NCBI GenBank assembly: GCA_937125395.1
Contig: CAKZLI010000010.1
Coordinates: 40,867 to 104,866 of the forward strand
Direction: 5' to 3'
Length of the DNA stretch: 64,000 bases
Origin: an uncultured Glaciecola sp.
Lineage (GTDB): Bacteria; Pseudomonadota; Gammaproteobacteria; Enterobacterales; Alteromonadaceae
Shown: in pieces, positions 10,869 to 21,256 of the stretch
Numbering within the stretch: position 1 is the stretch's first letter
Layout: the number at the start of each line of letters is the position of its first letter
The notes under the pieces: model-generated
What the model saw: only the letters and a program-made list of their open reading frames with translations
What the model was told of the DNA's origin: nothing
Databases searched by the model: none
Translations under genes and position numbers: made by a program

Positions 10869-12047
10869 TTATGCCGGATAAATAACACGACATGTGTGCT
10901 TAATATCACGCCCAACATGGCGTGTATCGGTGATGGCTAATTCAATGCGCTGCGCCATACTCGTTAATCTCTCTAAGTGTATCGCATCTTGTGCTGCATG
11001 GCCTAATAAGACGGGTGCTTGATACAAAATCAGCTCATCAACCAGCTTAGCGGATAACAATGCGCCTACTAATCCAGCACCGGCTTCGACCCACACACTA
11101 TTAATCGAACGGCTTGCTAACTGGTACATGACATCATGTAAATCGCATTTACCCTGTGCATTGATCTGTGTATTACGCGCAGTAAATACGTGGGTAGGCG
11201 CTGCAGGATCCGCACCATGAATAATGTGATATTGATCATCAATCATTCCTTGTGAATCTATCACCCCGCGTAACGGTTGCGAAAATGTGGCTAATGGATT
11301 CTTAGCCAGTGTCGCAGTCACTGAATTTGGCGCATCGGCCAAACGGACGTTCAATAATGGATCGTCTTGTATCACGGTTTGTGAGCCGGTCAAAATACAA
11401 CCATACTGCGCTCGATGTGCTTGCACATCCATCCTTGCAGGCGGCTGGGTGATCCATTGACTAATCCCATTGGACAACGCAATTTTACCGTCCAAAGAAG
11501 TGGCTAATTTAGCTGTGACAAACGGCCGTTGTCGCTCGACTAACGACAAAAAATGCCGATTTAATTCTCTGGCCTGTGCAGCTAATAACCCGACTTGTAC
11601 GCGCACACCTGCATTGCGCAATAATGCAATGCCTTGTCCAGCAACACTGGCAAAAGGGTCTTGCATCGCAATCACGACATGCCTAATGCCCGCTGCAATT
11701 AAGGCATTTGCACAAGGACCCGTGCGTCCGGTATGGCTGCACGGCTCTAAGGTCACATACGCTGTTGCGTGTGCGCATTGTGCAGCAGATAATTGGCCCG
11801 CAGCAATCTTTGCGGAGACTTCAGCCAATGCATGTACTTCTGCATGCGCCGTACCTGCTTGTTGATGAAAACCACGGCCAATAATTTCGGTATCTAAGGT
11901 AATCACGCAGCCTACCATCGGATTGGGCGCTACGGTATAGCGGCCTAACTCCGCCAATGCTAATGCTTTGGCCATCATCGCCGTAGCAAACGGTGAAAAA
12001 CTCGGGTTATTGTTTGCCGGCATCAGGCACTGATCCATCGGTATCAT
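10869..12047 (-). CDS. ribD: Bifunctional diaminohydroxyphosphoribosylaminopyrimidine deaminase / 5-amino-6-(5-phosphoribosylamino)uracil reductase
   Basis: [30 protein letters not shown] deaminase zinc motifs; true start probably internal. Confidence 0.95.
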   Translation of the reverse strand: MIPMDQCLMPANNNPSFSPFATAMMAKALALAELGRYTVAPNPMVGCVITLDTEIIGRGFHQQAGTAHAEVHALAEVSAKIAAGQLSAAQCAHATAYVTLEPCSHTGRTGPCANALIAAGIRHVVIAMQDPFASVAGQGIALLRNAGVRVQVGLLAAQARELNRHFLSLVERQRPFVTAKLATSLDGKIALSNGISQWITQPPARMDVQAHRAQYGCILTGSQTVIQDDPLLNVRLADAPNSVTATLAKNPLATFSQPLRGVIDSQGMIDDQYHIIHGADPAAPTHVFTARNTQINAQGKCDLHDVMYQLASRSINSVWVEAGAGLVGALLSAKLVDELILYQAPVLLGHAAQDAIHLERLTSMAQRIELAITDTRHVGRDIKHTCRVIYPA

Positions 12048-12498
12048 TACTTTGCCCTAACTTGGCAATCTCTAAACCAAATTCACGAATATCTTCAAAC
12101 GATCGATACACCGAGGCAAAGCGTACATACGCAACTTTATCGAGTTCTTTAAGCTCATCCATAATCAGATTACCAACCAGTTCGCTTTCGACTTCCCGCT
12201 CACCCGTTCCACGCAGTGCGGATTTGATTTGGTTAATGCCTTTTTCTACGTTTTCGGTGCTAACTGGGCGTTTTTCTAATGCCCGTTGTAAGCCCAAACG
12301 TAATTTAGCTTCATTGAAAGGTTCACGTGAACCATCACGTTTAATAACCCGCGGCAGGACTAATTCAGCGACTTCAAAGGTCGTAAATCGCTCTTTGCAT
12401 GTTGAGCACTCACGACGACGTCGTATTTGATGACCTTCTGCGACCAGTCGTGAATCGATGACTTTGGTTTCTTGTTCAATACAAAACGGACAAAACAT
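12007..12498 (-). CDS. nrdR: Transcriptional repressor NrdR
   Basis: MFCPFC...[17 protein letters not shown] zinc ribbon followed by ATP-cone. Confidence 0.97.
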   Translation of the reverse strand: MFCPFCIEQETKVIDSRLVAEGHQIRRRRECSTCKERFTTFEVAELVLPRVIKRDGSREPFNEAKLRLGLQRALEKRPVSTENVEKGINQIKSALRGTGEREVESELVGNLIMDELKELDKVAYVRFASVYRSFEDIREFGLEIAKLGQSNDTDGSVPDAGKQ

Positions 12499-12521
12499 AA
12501 TTTATGGCTCTTATAAAACAC

Positions 12522-12545
12522 ATTAACCGGCAATTGCCGGTTAAT
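12522..12545. repeat. 24-bp perfect palindrome ATTAACCGGCAATTGCCGGTTAAT in the glyA-nrdR gap (possible terminator/attenuator or operator)
   Basis: Exact self-reverse-complement read from sequence; only a weak U-rich tract follows on the minus strand. Confidence 0.85.
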
Positions 12546-12589
12546 CATCAAAATGCATACTCAACTAAGCACTCGGCTTAGCCAATAAA

Positions 12590-13846
12590 CTAACCGTATA
12601 CAGGGTGTAACTCACACAAGGCAATGGCTTCTTGTTTAACGCGAGCGATAACACTGTCATCCCCCATGTTGTCCAAGATATCACATATCCAAGTAGCCAC
12701 TTGCTCAGCCTGTGCTTCTTGAAAACCTCGGCGAGTAATCGCAGGGGTACCGATGCGTAATCCACTGGTAACAAATGGTGAGCGCGGATCGTTAGGGACC
12801 GAGTTTTTGTTAACAGTAATGTTAGCTGAGCCTAACGCGGCATCCGCATCTTTCCCTGTAATATCTTTGTCGATAAGGTCTAACAAAAATAAGTGATTTT
12901 CAGTGCCGTTAGAAACGATTTTGAATCCACGTTGTTGCATTACTGCAACCATGGCTTTCGCATTTTTAACAACTTGAGCCTGGTATGTCTTAAATTCTGG
13001 TTGTAAGGCTTCTTTAAACGCAACCGCTTTAGCTGCAATCACATGGCATAATGGACCGCCTTGATTACCAGGAAATACAGAGCTGTTTAGTTTTTTGTAG
13101 ATGTCTTCATCACCGCATGCAGATAAAATCAAGCCACTACGTGGACCCGCTAATGTCTTGTGAGTTGTTGTAGTGACAACGTGAGCATGAGGGAGCGGAC
13201 TAGGATAAACACCCGCCGCAACTAGACCGGCAACATGCGCCATGTCGACTAATAGATAGGCACCGACTTTGTCCGCAATCTCACGGAATTTAGCCCAATC
13301 AATGATACCTGAGTAAGCAGAGAACCCACCAATTAGCATTTTAGGTTTGTGCTCTAAAGCCAGTGCTTCAATTTGTGCATAATCAATAATACCGGTAGAT
13401 TCATCAATGCCGTATTGAATCGCATTGTAGATTTTACCAGAGAAATTAACATGTGAACCATGGGTCAAATGACCACCGTGTGCCAAGCTCATTCCTAATA
13501 CGGTATCACCGGCGTTCAGTAACGCACCAAATACGGCAGTATTTGCTTGTGAACCAGCATGTGGCTGAACGTTTGCGTAATCGGCACCAAACAATTCTTT
13601 GGCGCGGTCAATGGCTAAATTCTCAACCACATCAACATACTCACAACCGCCGTAATAACGTTTGCCTGGATACCCTTCCGCATATTTATTGGTAAGCTGT
13701 GAACCTTGCGCTTCGAGGACGCGTGGTGAACAGTAGTTTTCAGAAGCAATAAGCTCAATATGATGCTCTTGACGTTGATTCTCAAGATTAATTGCGTTAG
13801 CTAACTCGGGATCAAAATCAGCAATATTCATGTTGCGTTCTAGCAT
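12590..13846 (-). CDS. glyA: Serine hydroxymethyltransferase (start probably at the internal [10 protein letters not shown])
   Basis: [38 protein letters not shown]. Confidence 0.97.
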   Translation of the reverse strand: MLERNMNIADFDPELANAINLENQRQEHHIELIASENYCSPRVLEAQGSQLTNKYAEGYPGKRYYGGCEYVDVVENLAIDRAKELFGADYANVQPHAGSQANTAVFGALLNAGDTVLGMSLAHGGHLTHGSHVNFSGKIYNAIQYGIDESTGIIDYAQIEALALEHKPKMLIGGFSAYSGIIDWAKFREIADKVGAYLLVDMAHVAGLVAAGVYPSPLPHAHVVTTTTHKTLAGPRSGLILSACGDEDIYKKLNSSVFPGNQGGPLCHVIAAKAVAFKEALQPEFKTYQAQVVKNAKAMVAVMQQRGFKIVSNGTENHLFLLDLIDKDITGKDADAALGSANITVNKNSVPNDPRSPFVTSGLRIGTPAITRRGFQEAQAEQVATWICDILDNMGDDSVIARVKQEAIALCELHPVYG

Positions 13847-13946
13847 TGATTACACCTATGGGGAAAGGTTAAAATAAATTTCGAGGTGGCATTTTAGTCA
13901 ATAATTGAACAAAAAACCACTACATATTGTGTTTTAGCCACTTAAA

Positions 13947-14999
13947 TTAAGGGGCTAGTTTGTGCACTTGAGTTTCCAGTGTTTTGACGCGCTTAAAAAC
14001 ACTGTCTAGTTGTTTGATTCGGATCGAGTTTCGACGCCATTCACTATACGGAGAATGCGGCATTCCTGATGAATACACACCCGGTTCGCGAATATCACTG
14101 GTGACCATAGTATTGCCGGTTATTTGTACATTATCACAAATCGTAATGTGCCCATTAATCGCCACAGTACCTGCAATGATCACATTTTTACCGATATTCA
14201 CGCTACCAGCCATCATCGTGCCACCACATAAACACGCACCATCACCAATCACGACATTATGCGCAATATGCACCTGATTATCGATAATCACATGCTGACC
14301 AATCACTGTGTCTTCTAATGCACCGCGATCAATCGTCGTGCTAGCGCCTATTTCTGTAAAATCGCCAATGATCACTTTGCCCGTTTGCGGGATCGTGATC
14401 CATTTACCGCCACTCGGCGCATAGCCATAACCATCACTGCCAATCACAGTATTACTGTGAATGACGACGTGTTGACCCAGTTCACAACTATGATAAATCG
14501 TGGCATTTGGATGAATAATACTGTGTGCGCCTATTTGGGCATTCACGCGGATCACCGCCCCTGCACCAATCGATACGTCATCACCCAATACTACCCCAGC
14601 TTCAATCACCGCATTGGGTCCGATACTGACCTGCTCCCCTAATACGGCGGTAGGATCAACATACGCACTAGGATGAATGGCGTAGTGTGGCTTGGGTGTC
14701 GGGTCTAATAGCTGCGCGGCTAAAGCAAAGCCAACATAAGCATCTTCAACGATTAACGCAACCCCTGCATAATCTTGCGCGAGTTTTTCAGTTAATATCA
14801 CCGCACTTGCTTGAGCAGAAGCTAAGCTCTTAAGGTATTTTTTGTCATTCAAAAAAGCCACATCTCCCGCTTGAGATTTATCCAGCGGTGCGACACGGGT
14901 AATCTGCATATGCTCAGCCTCAGCAAGCAAAGATGGAGTCGGTGAGGCAATCGTCGCATTGATATGTTGAGCCAGCGACGCGAGGGAAACAGAAATCAT
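13947..14999 (-). CDS. lpxD: UDP-3-O-(3-hydroxyacyl)glucosamine N-acyltransferase
   Basis: Hexapeptide repeats, [54 protein letters not shown]. Confidence 0.93.
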   Translation of the reverse strand: MISVSLASLAQHINATIASPTPSLLAEAEHMQITRVAPLDKSQAGDVAFLNDKKYLKSLASAQASAVILTEKLAQDYAGVALIVEDAYVGFALAAQLLDPTPKPHYAIHPSAYVDPTAVLGEQVSIGPNAVIEAGVVLGDDVSIGAGAVIRVNAQIGAHSIIHPNATIYHSCELGQHVVIHSNTVIGSDGYGYAPSGGKWITIPQTGKVIIGDFTEIGASTTIDRGALEDTVIGQHVIIDNQVHIAHNVVIGDGACLCGGTMMAGSVNIGKNVIIAGTVAINGHITICDNVQITGNTMVTSDIREPGVYSSGMPHSPYSEWRRNSIRIKQLDSVFKRVKTLETQVHKLAP

Positions 15000-15118
15000 A
15001 AAATAAGCCTAAACAATGCAATAAAAGTGACATGCTATTAAAAAGCGACACACTTATCTAGTAGTTACCCCATAATATCTATTACAATAGGGTAAATTAT
15101 TATTAATAAGGCATGTTT

Positions 15119-16786
15119 ATGGCTCAATTTGTTTATTCAATGCACCGTGTGGGCAAAATCGTCCCACCTAATCGTTTTATTCTTAAAGATATCTCGTTGA
15201 GTTTTTTTCCTGGCGCCAAAATCGGCGTATTGGGTCTCAATGGTTCTGGTAAATCTACTTTATTGCGCATCATGGCTGGTGTTGATAACGAAATTGAAGG
15301 TGAAGCCCGTCCCCTACCTGGGATCAAAGTCGGCTATTTGCCACAAGAGCCGCAGCTTGATGAAAGCTTAAACGTGCGCGGCAATATTGAGCTTGCCGTT
15401 GCTGATGTGGCGCATGCACTGTCCCGTCTAGATGAGGTGTATGCTGCATATGCCGAAGAAGACGCAGATTTTGATGCTTTAGCCAAAGAACAAGGCGAGC
15501 TAGAAGCGATTATTCAAACCAAAGATGGACATAATCTTGATAATGCACTGGAACGTGCTGCCGATGCATTGCGCCTGCCACCTTGGGAAGCTGATGTCAG
15601 CAAATTGTCAGGGGGTGAACGGCGCCGAGTCGCATTATGTAAGCTGCTACTCGAAAAACCCGATATGCTATTGCTCGATGAGCCAACTAACCACTTGGAT
15701 GCAGAGTCCGTAGCATGGTTAGAGCGCTTTTTGCATGACTATGAAGGCACCGTTGTTGCCATTACCCACGATCGGTATTTTCTAGATAATGTCGCAGGCT
15801 GGATCCTCGAGCTGGATCGCGGTATGGGGATCCCATGGGAAGGAAATTATTCGTCGTGGTTAGAGCAAAAAGATGCACGTCTGCAACTGGAAGAACGCAG
15901 TGAAAACGCGCGGCAAAAGTCGATTCAACAAGAACTCGAATGGGTTCGAACCAATCCTAAAGGCCGTGGTAGCAAATCCAAAGCCCGTATGGCGCGTTTT
16001 GAAGAGCTAAACACCAGTGATTATCAACGTCGTAACGAAACCAATGAATTGTTTATTCCACCGGGTGAGCGCTTAGGTGACAAAGTCATCGAAGTACAAG
16101 GCTTGTGCAAAGCCTATGATGACCGAGTATTGATTGATGATCTGACGTTTACTATCCCTAAAGGCGCGATTGTCGGGATCATTGGTCCTAACGGTGCGGG
16201 TAAATCAACCCTGTTTAAACTCCTTACTGGTGAAGAGCAAGCTGACGCAGGCACTATTACATTGGGTGAAACAGTACAGATTGCCTCAGTGGATCAGTTC
16301 CGTGACCACATGAACGAAAACAACACTGTGTGGAAAGAAGTCTCTGACGAACAAGATATTGTAAAAATCGGTAATTTTGAAATTAATTCGCGCGCTTATT
16401 GCTCACGCTTTAATTTTAAAGGCAATGATCAGCAAAAATTCATCAAAGATTTATCGGGTGGTGAACGTAACCGTGTACATTTAGCGAAGTTACTCAAAGC
16501 CGGCGGTAACGTACTATTACTCGATGAGCCCACCAATGATTTGGATGTTGAAACCTTGCGTGCCCTAGAAAATGCCTTATTGGAGTTTCCTGGTTGTGCC
16601 ATGGTGATATCGCATGACCGTTGGTTCCTAGATAGAGTTGCAACGCATATATTGGATTATCGTGATGATGGCAAAATTAACTTCTACGAAGGTAACTTTA
16701 CCGATTACGAGGAATGGTTAAAAGCGACGTTTGGTTCAGATATTGTTGAACCACATCGCTTAAAATATAAGAAAATTAGTAAATAA
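15119..16786 (+). CDS. ettA: Energy-dependent translational throttle protein EttA (ABC-F)
   Basis: Two ABC domains (GLNGSGKST, GPNGAGKST; LSGGERRR, LSGGERNR); starts MAQFVYSMHRVGKIVPP. Confidence 0.96.
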   Translation: MAQFVYSMHRVGKIVPPNRFILKDISLSFFPGAKIGVLGLNGSGKSTLLRIMAGVDNEIEGEARPLPGIKVGYLPQEPQLDESLNVRGNIELAVADVAHALSRLDEVYAAYAEEDADFDALAKEQGELEAIIQTKDGHNLDNALERAADALRLPPWEADVSKLSGGERRRVALCKLLLEKPDMLLLDEPTNHLDAESVAWLERFLHDYEGTVVAITHDRYFLDNVAGWILELDRGMGIPWEGNYSSWLEQKDARLQLEERSENARQKSIQQELEWVRTNPKGRGSKSKARMARFEELNTSDYQRRNETNELFIPPGERLGDKVIEVQGLCKAYDDRVLIDDLTFTIPKGAIVGIIGPNGAGKSTLFKLLTGEEQADAGTITLGETVQIASVDQFRDHMNENNTVWKEVSDEQDIVKIGNFEINSRAYCSRFNFKGNDQQKFIKDLSGGERNRVHLAKLLKAGGNVLLLDEPTNDLDVETLRALENALLEFPGCAMVISHDRWFLDRVATHILDYRDDGKINFYEGNFTDYEEWLKATFGSDIVEPHRLKYKKISK

Positions 16787-16810
16787 CAGCTAATATTCAC
16801 TTAATTTACT

Positions 16811-16840
16811 AGGCCTCTTTATTGAGGCCTTTTTGTTTTT
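16811..16840 (+). terminator. Rho-independent terminator downstream of ettA
   Basis: AGGCCTC-TTTATT-GAGGCCT hairpin followed by T-run. Confidence 0.85.
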
Positions 16841-16869
16841 GTAAAGTCATTGTCTAAAGATGATAAACT

Positions 16870-17232
16870 TTACATCATCGAATGCAGCCCAATCAGATTA
16901 CCTTCAGTATCATGCACCAAACTAATATTGCCATGCTCACCGATACTAAATTTAGCTTGCATGACACTGCCACCGGCTGCAACCACACGACTTTCTTCAA
17001 CTGCGCAATCAGTACAGTTAAAATACACCACCGTTGAGTTACCACCGGCTTTGACATCTGCGCTGTATATGAGTGCTCCAGCGGCACCATAGCTCTCATC
17101 TGAGGGAAACATTTGCATATCAAATTCGGGCATGTCGTTTTTGGTTAACTCAAGCTGCAATACCGTTTGATAAAACGCTTTAGCCCGTTGCATATCATTC
17201 ACATAAATTTCAAACCATCCGACTACATTCAT
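16870..17232 (-). CDS. VOC (glyoxalase/bleomycin-resistance) family protein
   Basis: WFEIYVNDMQRAKAFYQTVL...SLVHDTEGNLIGLHS. Confidence 0.85.
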   Translation of the reverse strand: MNVVGWFEIYVNDMQRAKAFYQTVLQLELTKNDMPEFDMQMFPSDESYGAAGALIYSADVKAGGNSTVVYFNCTDCAVEESRVVAAGGSVMQAKFSIGEHGNISLVHDTEGNLIGLHSMM

Positions 17233-17282
17233 TGTTCTCTTCCTTGTGTTATCTAGATTACTAGGATCACAGATAGGATCCG

Positions 17283-18668
17283 TTACTTGATTAACTCTAG
17301 CAGTTCATGGATGGTTTTGACTGGAAATATTTTGGCACCGAGTCCTTCCATCGATTTATGGTAATTACGGAAAGGAATATAAATCTCAGTAAAGCCGTGC
17401 TGTGCTGCCTCCTTCACCCGAGGCACACCACTATCAATCGGCCGTATATCGCCATTCAGGCTCAACTCTCCCATGATGCAACTGGTGCGTGGAACGACAA
17501 ATTCATGTAACGAACTCAATAACGCGGCGACCAATGCTAAATCGATACAGGTTTCTGATTCATCAATTTTTAATCCACCAACAATATTAAAAAACGTATC
17601 ATGAAAAATCTTCGTCTTGGTGTGTTTACGCAATACCCCGGTGAGCATTTTGATCCGGTTCATGTTCAACCCCACACATACCCGTTGCGGATATTCCGCT
17701 TCTGTATCAGTAGTGAGACACTGAATTTCTAATAATAAATTGCGGTTACCTTTACGGATACAAGTGATTGCAGCACCAGGTGATTGCGTTGATGATCCCG
17801 ACAAAAATATCTCACTGGGATTATCAACACTGAGCATCCCGCGCTCGGTCATTCTAAAAATACCCACCGTATCTATGTCACCAAAGCGGTTTTTGTTGGC
17901 TCTCAAGGTACGAATTTGGCCATCGTTGGTATCAATGTGCAACAAGGCATCAACAATGTGCACGAGTGTTTGTGGCCCTGCAATTTCGTTATTTTTGTTC
18001 ACGTGAGCGATGATAAACATCGTCACATCATTTTGTTTACAATATTGCGTTAAGGCTTGTGCTGCGCTTTTTACCTGAGATGGGGAGCCTGGACTACCAT
18101 TGGCGTTGTCGGTCACCACAGCTTGAATTGAATCAATAACAGCAAATTTAATTTGGTGCGTGTGTAATTCTTCGATGATCGCCTCGACGCTAGTTTCGGA
18201 AAGTAAGAACAGTTGATCTTCGTTGTAGTCTAGCTTGAGTCGATTAACCCGATTTTTAAACTGCGACAACGATTCCTCTGCGGTGCAATACAGCGATTGC
18301 ATGCGCATTGACATACGTGCAACCAAATCAGATAGCAACGTGGTTTTACCCGCCCCAGGGTCACCAGAGATGATATTGACTGAACCGATAGTAATACCGC
18401 CACTCAGTACACGGTCTAATTCACCAATACCGGTCGCTGATTTTTCTGTTTCTGTGGCGGCAATGTCATTGATTTTTTTGGAACCACCTTGGCTTAACCC
18501 TGCATATCCAGCCACCTTACTTGGAGCCCTAGCTGCTGTTTTTTGTGCCGATACTTTGATCTCCTGCATGGTATTCCATGCACCACAACGACATTGTCCC
18601 TGCCAACGTGGGGCGCTATCACCACAATCAGTGCAAACAAACGCAGTTTTATCATTCTTCGCCATCAA
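17283..18668 (-). CDS. radA: DNA repair protein RadA
   Basis: CTDCGDSAPRWQGQCRCGAWN zinc finger, GDPGAGKTTL Walker A, KNRFG motif, Lon-like C-terminal domain. Confidence 0.96.
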   Translation of the reverse strand: MMAKNDKTAFVCTDCGDSAPRWQGQCRCGAWNTMQEIKVSAQKTAARAPSKVAGYAGLSQGGSKKINDIAATETEKSATGIGELDRVLSGGITIGSVNIISGDPGAGKTTLLSDLVARMSMRMQSLYCTAEESLSQFKNRVNRLKLDYNEDQLFLLSETSVEAIIEELHTHQIKFAVIDSIQAVVTDNANGSPGSPSQVKSAAQALTQYCKQNDVTMFIIAHVNKNNEIAGPQTLVHIVDALLHIDTNDGQIRTLRANKNRFGDIDTVGIFRMTERGMLSVDNPSEIFLSGSSTQSPGAAITCIRKGNRNLLLEIQCLTTDTEAEYPQRVCVGLNMNRIKMLTGVLRKHTKTKIFHDTFFNIVGGLKIDESETCIDLALVAALLSSLHEFVVPRTSCIMGELSLNGDIRPIDSGVPRVKEAAQHGFTEIYIPFRNYHKSMEGLGAKIFPVKTIHELLELIK

Positions 18669-18757
18669 TTCAGTCCTTAACTATCATTGCAATACGCCGA
18701 TATAGTTTACACATAAGCCTATAACGACACTATTAATACTTCTGGATTATCACGCCC

Positions 18758-21256
18758 ATGTCTCTAGCGTTACCTGATCATATAAAAGCGGTAGATGTAG
18801 TGCTAGATGCACTACAAACCAACCCAGACGCAGCCTTTAAACACCCTTTAGTTGAAGGTTTAGCCGTCAATGAGCAACAGTTAGTCCGGCAAGAGATTAC
18901 CCGTTTACAGCAACCTGTCGCACAAATAATCGACATGCGTTGTGTTGCGCCTGATACCTGCCAGCAATATGGTTATGGACCACTGAAACATTATTTAACC
19001 CCTTTAGGAGTAGAACGCTTTGAATACGAAATTAAGCGCTACGGTCGTTACACCCTTGGGGTATTTGAAGCGCTTACCCAGTTACAACATGAAATGGTGA
19101 CTGGGGCTGCTGATGCAACGCAAACGCATAATTTCACCTCACCCACGTTGACGTTTTTTAATTACCCGCAACGCAGTTCTGAGCGTATGCATTTTTCGAT
19201 TAATATTCTACTGTACACCGAACAAGAACAAAAACACCATTTAAAAACCGTTGATTTATCGATTATGGGACTGCAAGTTAAGTCCGATAAGCCGATTGAT
19301 GTTGCACCCGGTGATAAAGTCGTCGTGGTGCTGTCAGGTCTGGCTAACGAATACAGTTTTATTGTCAACACCACTATTGATTATGATGTGGTGCGGATTG
19401 ATCATTACGGTGACGAGATGCGCCTATTTTTGCATCGTGATGATATGCAACATGACTCAGCAGTCACCGAGTTTCTTAGTCATTTTATTCGCGGCAATAA
19501 GTATCGCTACAAAATCAATCTAGAAAACACCATAAACGCGATTGAAAACAAAGTCTGCGAACAATACTTTACGCCCCGTTTTCCCTCTTTACCGGTATTT
19601 ATTAGCCAGCATAACCACACCGCTCCCCCAACATTGCAGCCGACATTTGCAATGAGTAATTCAGGTAACGATGCCATATTAGCGTATTGGCAGGATGAAC
19701 AACATCAACAGCGGATTGGTGATTTGGTGAGTCATGCACGGATTTGTGAGTTGGTCGCAAAACCATGCCATCAGCGTGAAATATTCGTGTATGCGTTTAC
19801 ACACGTGCAGCAAGACAAAGTGTATTTTTATTCTGCAAGTCAACATGAACTAGACAATATGGCGAGTATTAAGCCGGTATTGTTGAGTTATGGCGCTCAT
19901 AAAGCCAGTTGGCGTGTGTTTAAGCTTCAGCTGAGCGATATGTCACCGACTCAAGCATACACGCCGTTGTCGATCTCAAATGACAGCCATAAAGATGCCA
20001 AAACCGATAACACCCCTCCATCAGCAAGGTTGATGCGCCAGTTAATTGATTTACGCTATATCGTGCTGATATCTGATATTACAGATTCGATTGCCATGCA
20101 GACATATCAACAAATCAAATTAGATAAATCCAAAATAACGCAGTTATATCATTTTGCGCATCCGCATAATCAATTGCCGCACCCTATCAATGTTCGTCGC
20201 TATAAATACGCGGATATCCGCAAAGAAACCCGCTATTACCTACGTACCAGTGTCAACCTAACCATTGCTGGGATAACGATTAAAGGGGTAACCGAAGATA
20301 TATCTGGTAGTGGTTTACGCATTGAATTGGAACAAGGTATTCCGGCCAAAGTAGAAGATAATCCGGCGACAGCCTCGGTCACATTGGATTTTCCACGATT
20401 ACAATCAATGACTAAACAATATGATTTGTCGGCGCTTCGATATGACATTGTCAAAGTGCATGCTAATCGTCATATTTTGCATTTACGCTTTAGTAGTCGA
20501 TTAAGTGAACATACCGATAACCCGTTTTTTGTCAGTCTTATCACCAATAATCGTGAAAAATTAAAAGCCGACCATTTAGCCGAAGAAACGCCAGGGCTCG
20601 CGCATGCATTGCGCTGTATTTACGCTAAGAATGCTATGAACATTGCGTTTTTTATTAATCAACGTACTGAGTTATTTACCCCTGAATTTTCGATCTATAA
20701 TCAAGGAGATGGACGCTTAAAAAGTATGTTGTCCCGCTTTGCAATTGAAGGGCATTTTAATTTGGAGTTCTTGTATCGTGACCGAGATCAACCCTCCCCG
20801 TTTATTCGTCGGTGTCTGGCCCAGCTCAAAAGTGGCGTAGGAATGCAAGAGTATGAAATATTCATTCGCTATCGTCCGCACGAAACACACATCAATGACA
20901 TGATTTTACCCTTTATAAATCAGCAGTTTTCGTCCATTGGACAACGCCACCAATTTATCGAGCATGCATTGGATAATGGGGAATTTGTCGCTATTCGATT
21001 AATCTTAAAAGACACCGTAACCATAGAACTAGACACGTTAAAAACTGAATTAGATTATTTGCAAGCACACGCTAATTATAAAGCAGAAAAAGTATTGAAT
21101 ACCCTTAATACAATCCAAGGTTTTGGCTACATTTTGGACATCACTGATGAAGTGATGTATCGCCATGGCTATACTTGGGATGCAATCAGCGCCAATCATC
21201 ATCTTGATAGCACTGAAGCATTACCACTAGACCAATGCGTAGAGGGTCTGCTCTAA
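18758..21256 (+). CDS. Large tandem PilZ-domain protein (putative c-di-GMP receptor)
   Basis: Two RxxxR...(D)xSxxG motif sets: RSSER/DLSIMG and RKETR/DISGSG. Confidence 0.85.
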   Translation: MSLALPDHIKAVDVVLDALQTNPDAAFKHPLVEGLAVNEQQLVRQEITRLQQPVAQIIDMRCVAPDTCQQYGYGPLKHYLTPLGVERFEYEIKRYGRYTLGVFEALTQLQHEMVTGAADATQTHNFTSPTLTFFNYPQRSSERMHFSINILLYTEQEQKHHLKTVDLSIMGLQVKSDKPIDVAPGDKVVVVLSGLANEYSFIVNTTIDYDVVRIDHYGDEMRLFLHRDDMQHDSAVTEFLSHFIRGNKYRYKINLENTINAIENKVCEQYFTPRFPSLPVFISQHNHTAPPTLQPTFAMSNSGNDAILAYWQDEQHQQRIGDLVSHARICELVAKPCHQREIFVYAFTHVQQDKVYFYSASQHELDNMASIKPVLLSYGAHKASWRVFKLQLSDMSPTQAYTPLSISNDSHKDAKTDNTPPSARLMRQLIDLRYIVLISDITDSIAMQTYQQIKLDKSKITQLYHFAHPHNQLPHPINVRRYKYADIRKETRYYLRTSVNLTIAGITIKGVTEDISGSGLRIELEQGIPAKVEDNPATASVTLDFPRLQSMTKQYDLSALRYDIVKVHANRHILHLRFSSRLSEHTDNPFFVSLITNNREKLKADHLAEETPGLAHALRCIYAKNAMNIAFFINQRTELFTPEFSIYNQGDGRLKSMLSRFAIEGHFNLEFLYRDRDQPSPFIRRCLAQLKSGVGMQEYEIFIRYRPHETHINDMILPFINQQFSSIGQRHQFIEHALDNGEFVAIRLILKDTVTIELDTLKTELDYLQAHANYKAEKVLNTLNTIQGFGYILDITDEVMYRHGYTWDAISANHHLDSTEALPLDQCVEGLL

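Noticed and set aside
11470-11865. 131-aa plus-strand ORF
   Set aside because: Antisense to ribD; Cys/Ala-rich artefact of codon usage
11993-12430. 145-aa plus-strand ORF
   Set aside because: Antisense to nrdR and the ribD start; no family features, Ser/Arg-rich as expected for a shadow frame
8000-12600. FMN riboswitch in the riboflavin cluster
   Set aside because: Genes are tightly packed or overlapping with no leader long enough, and no recognisable RFN-element segments noticed
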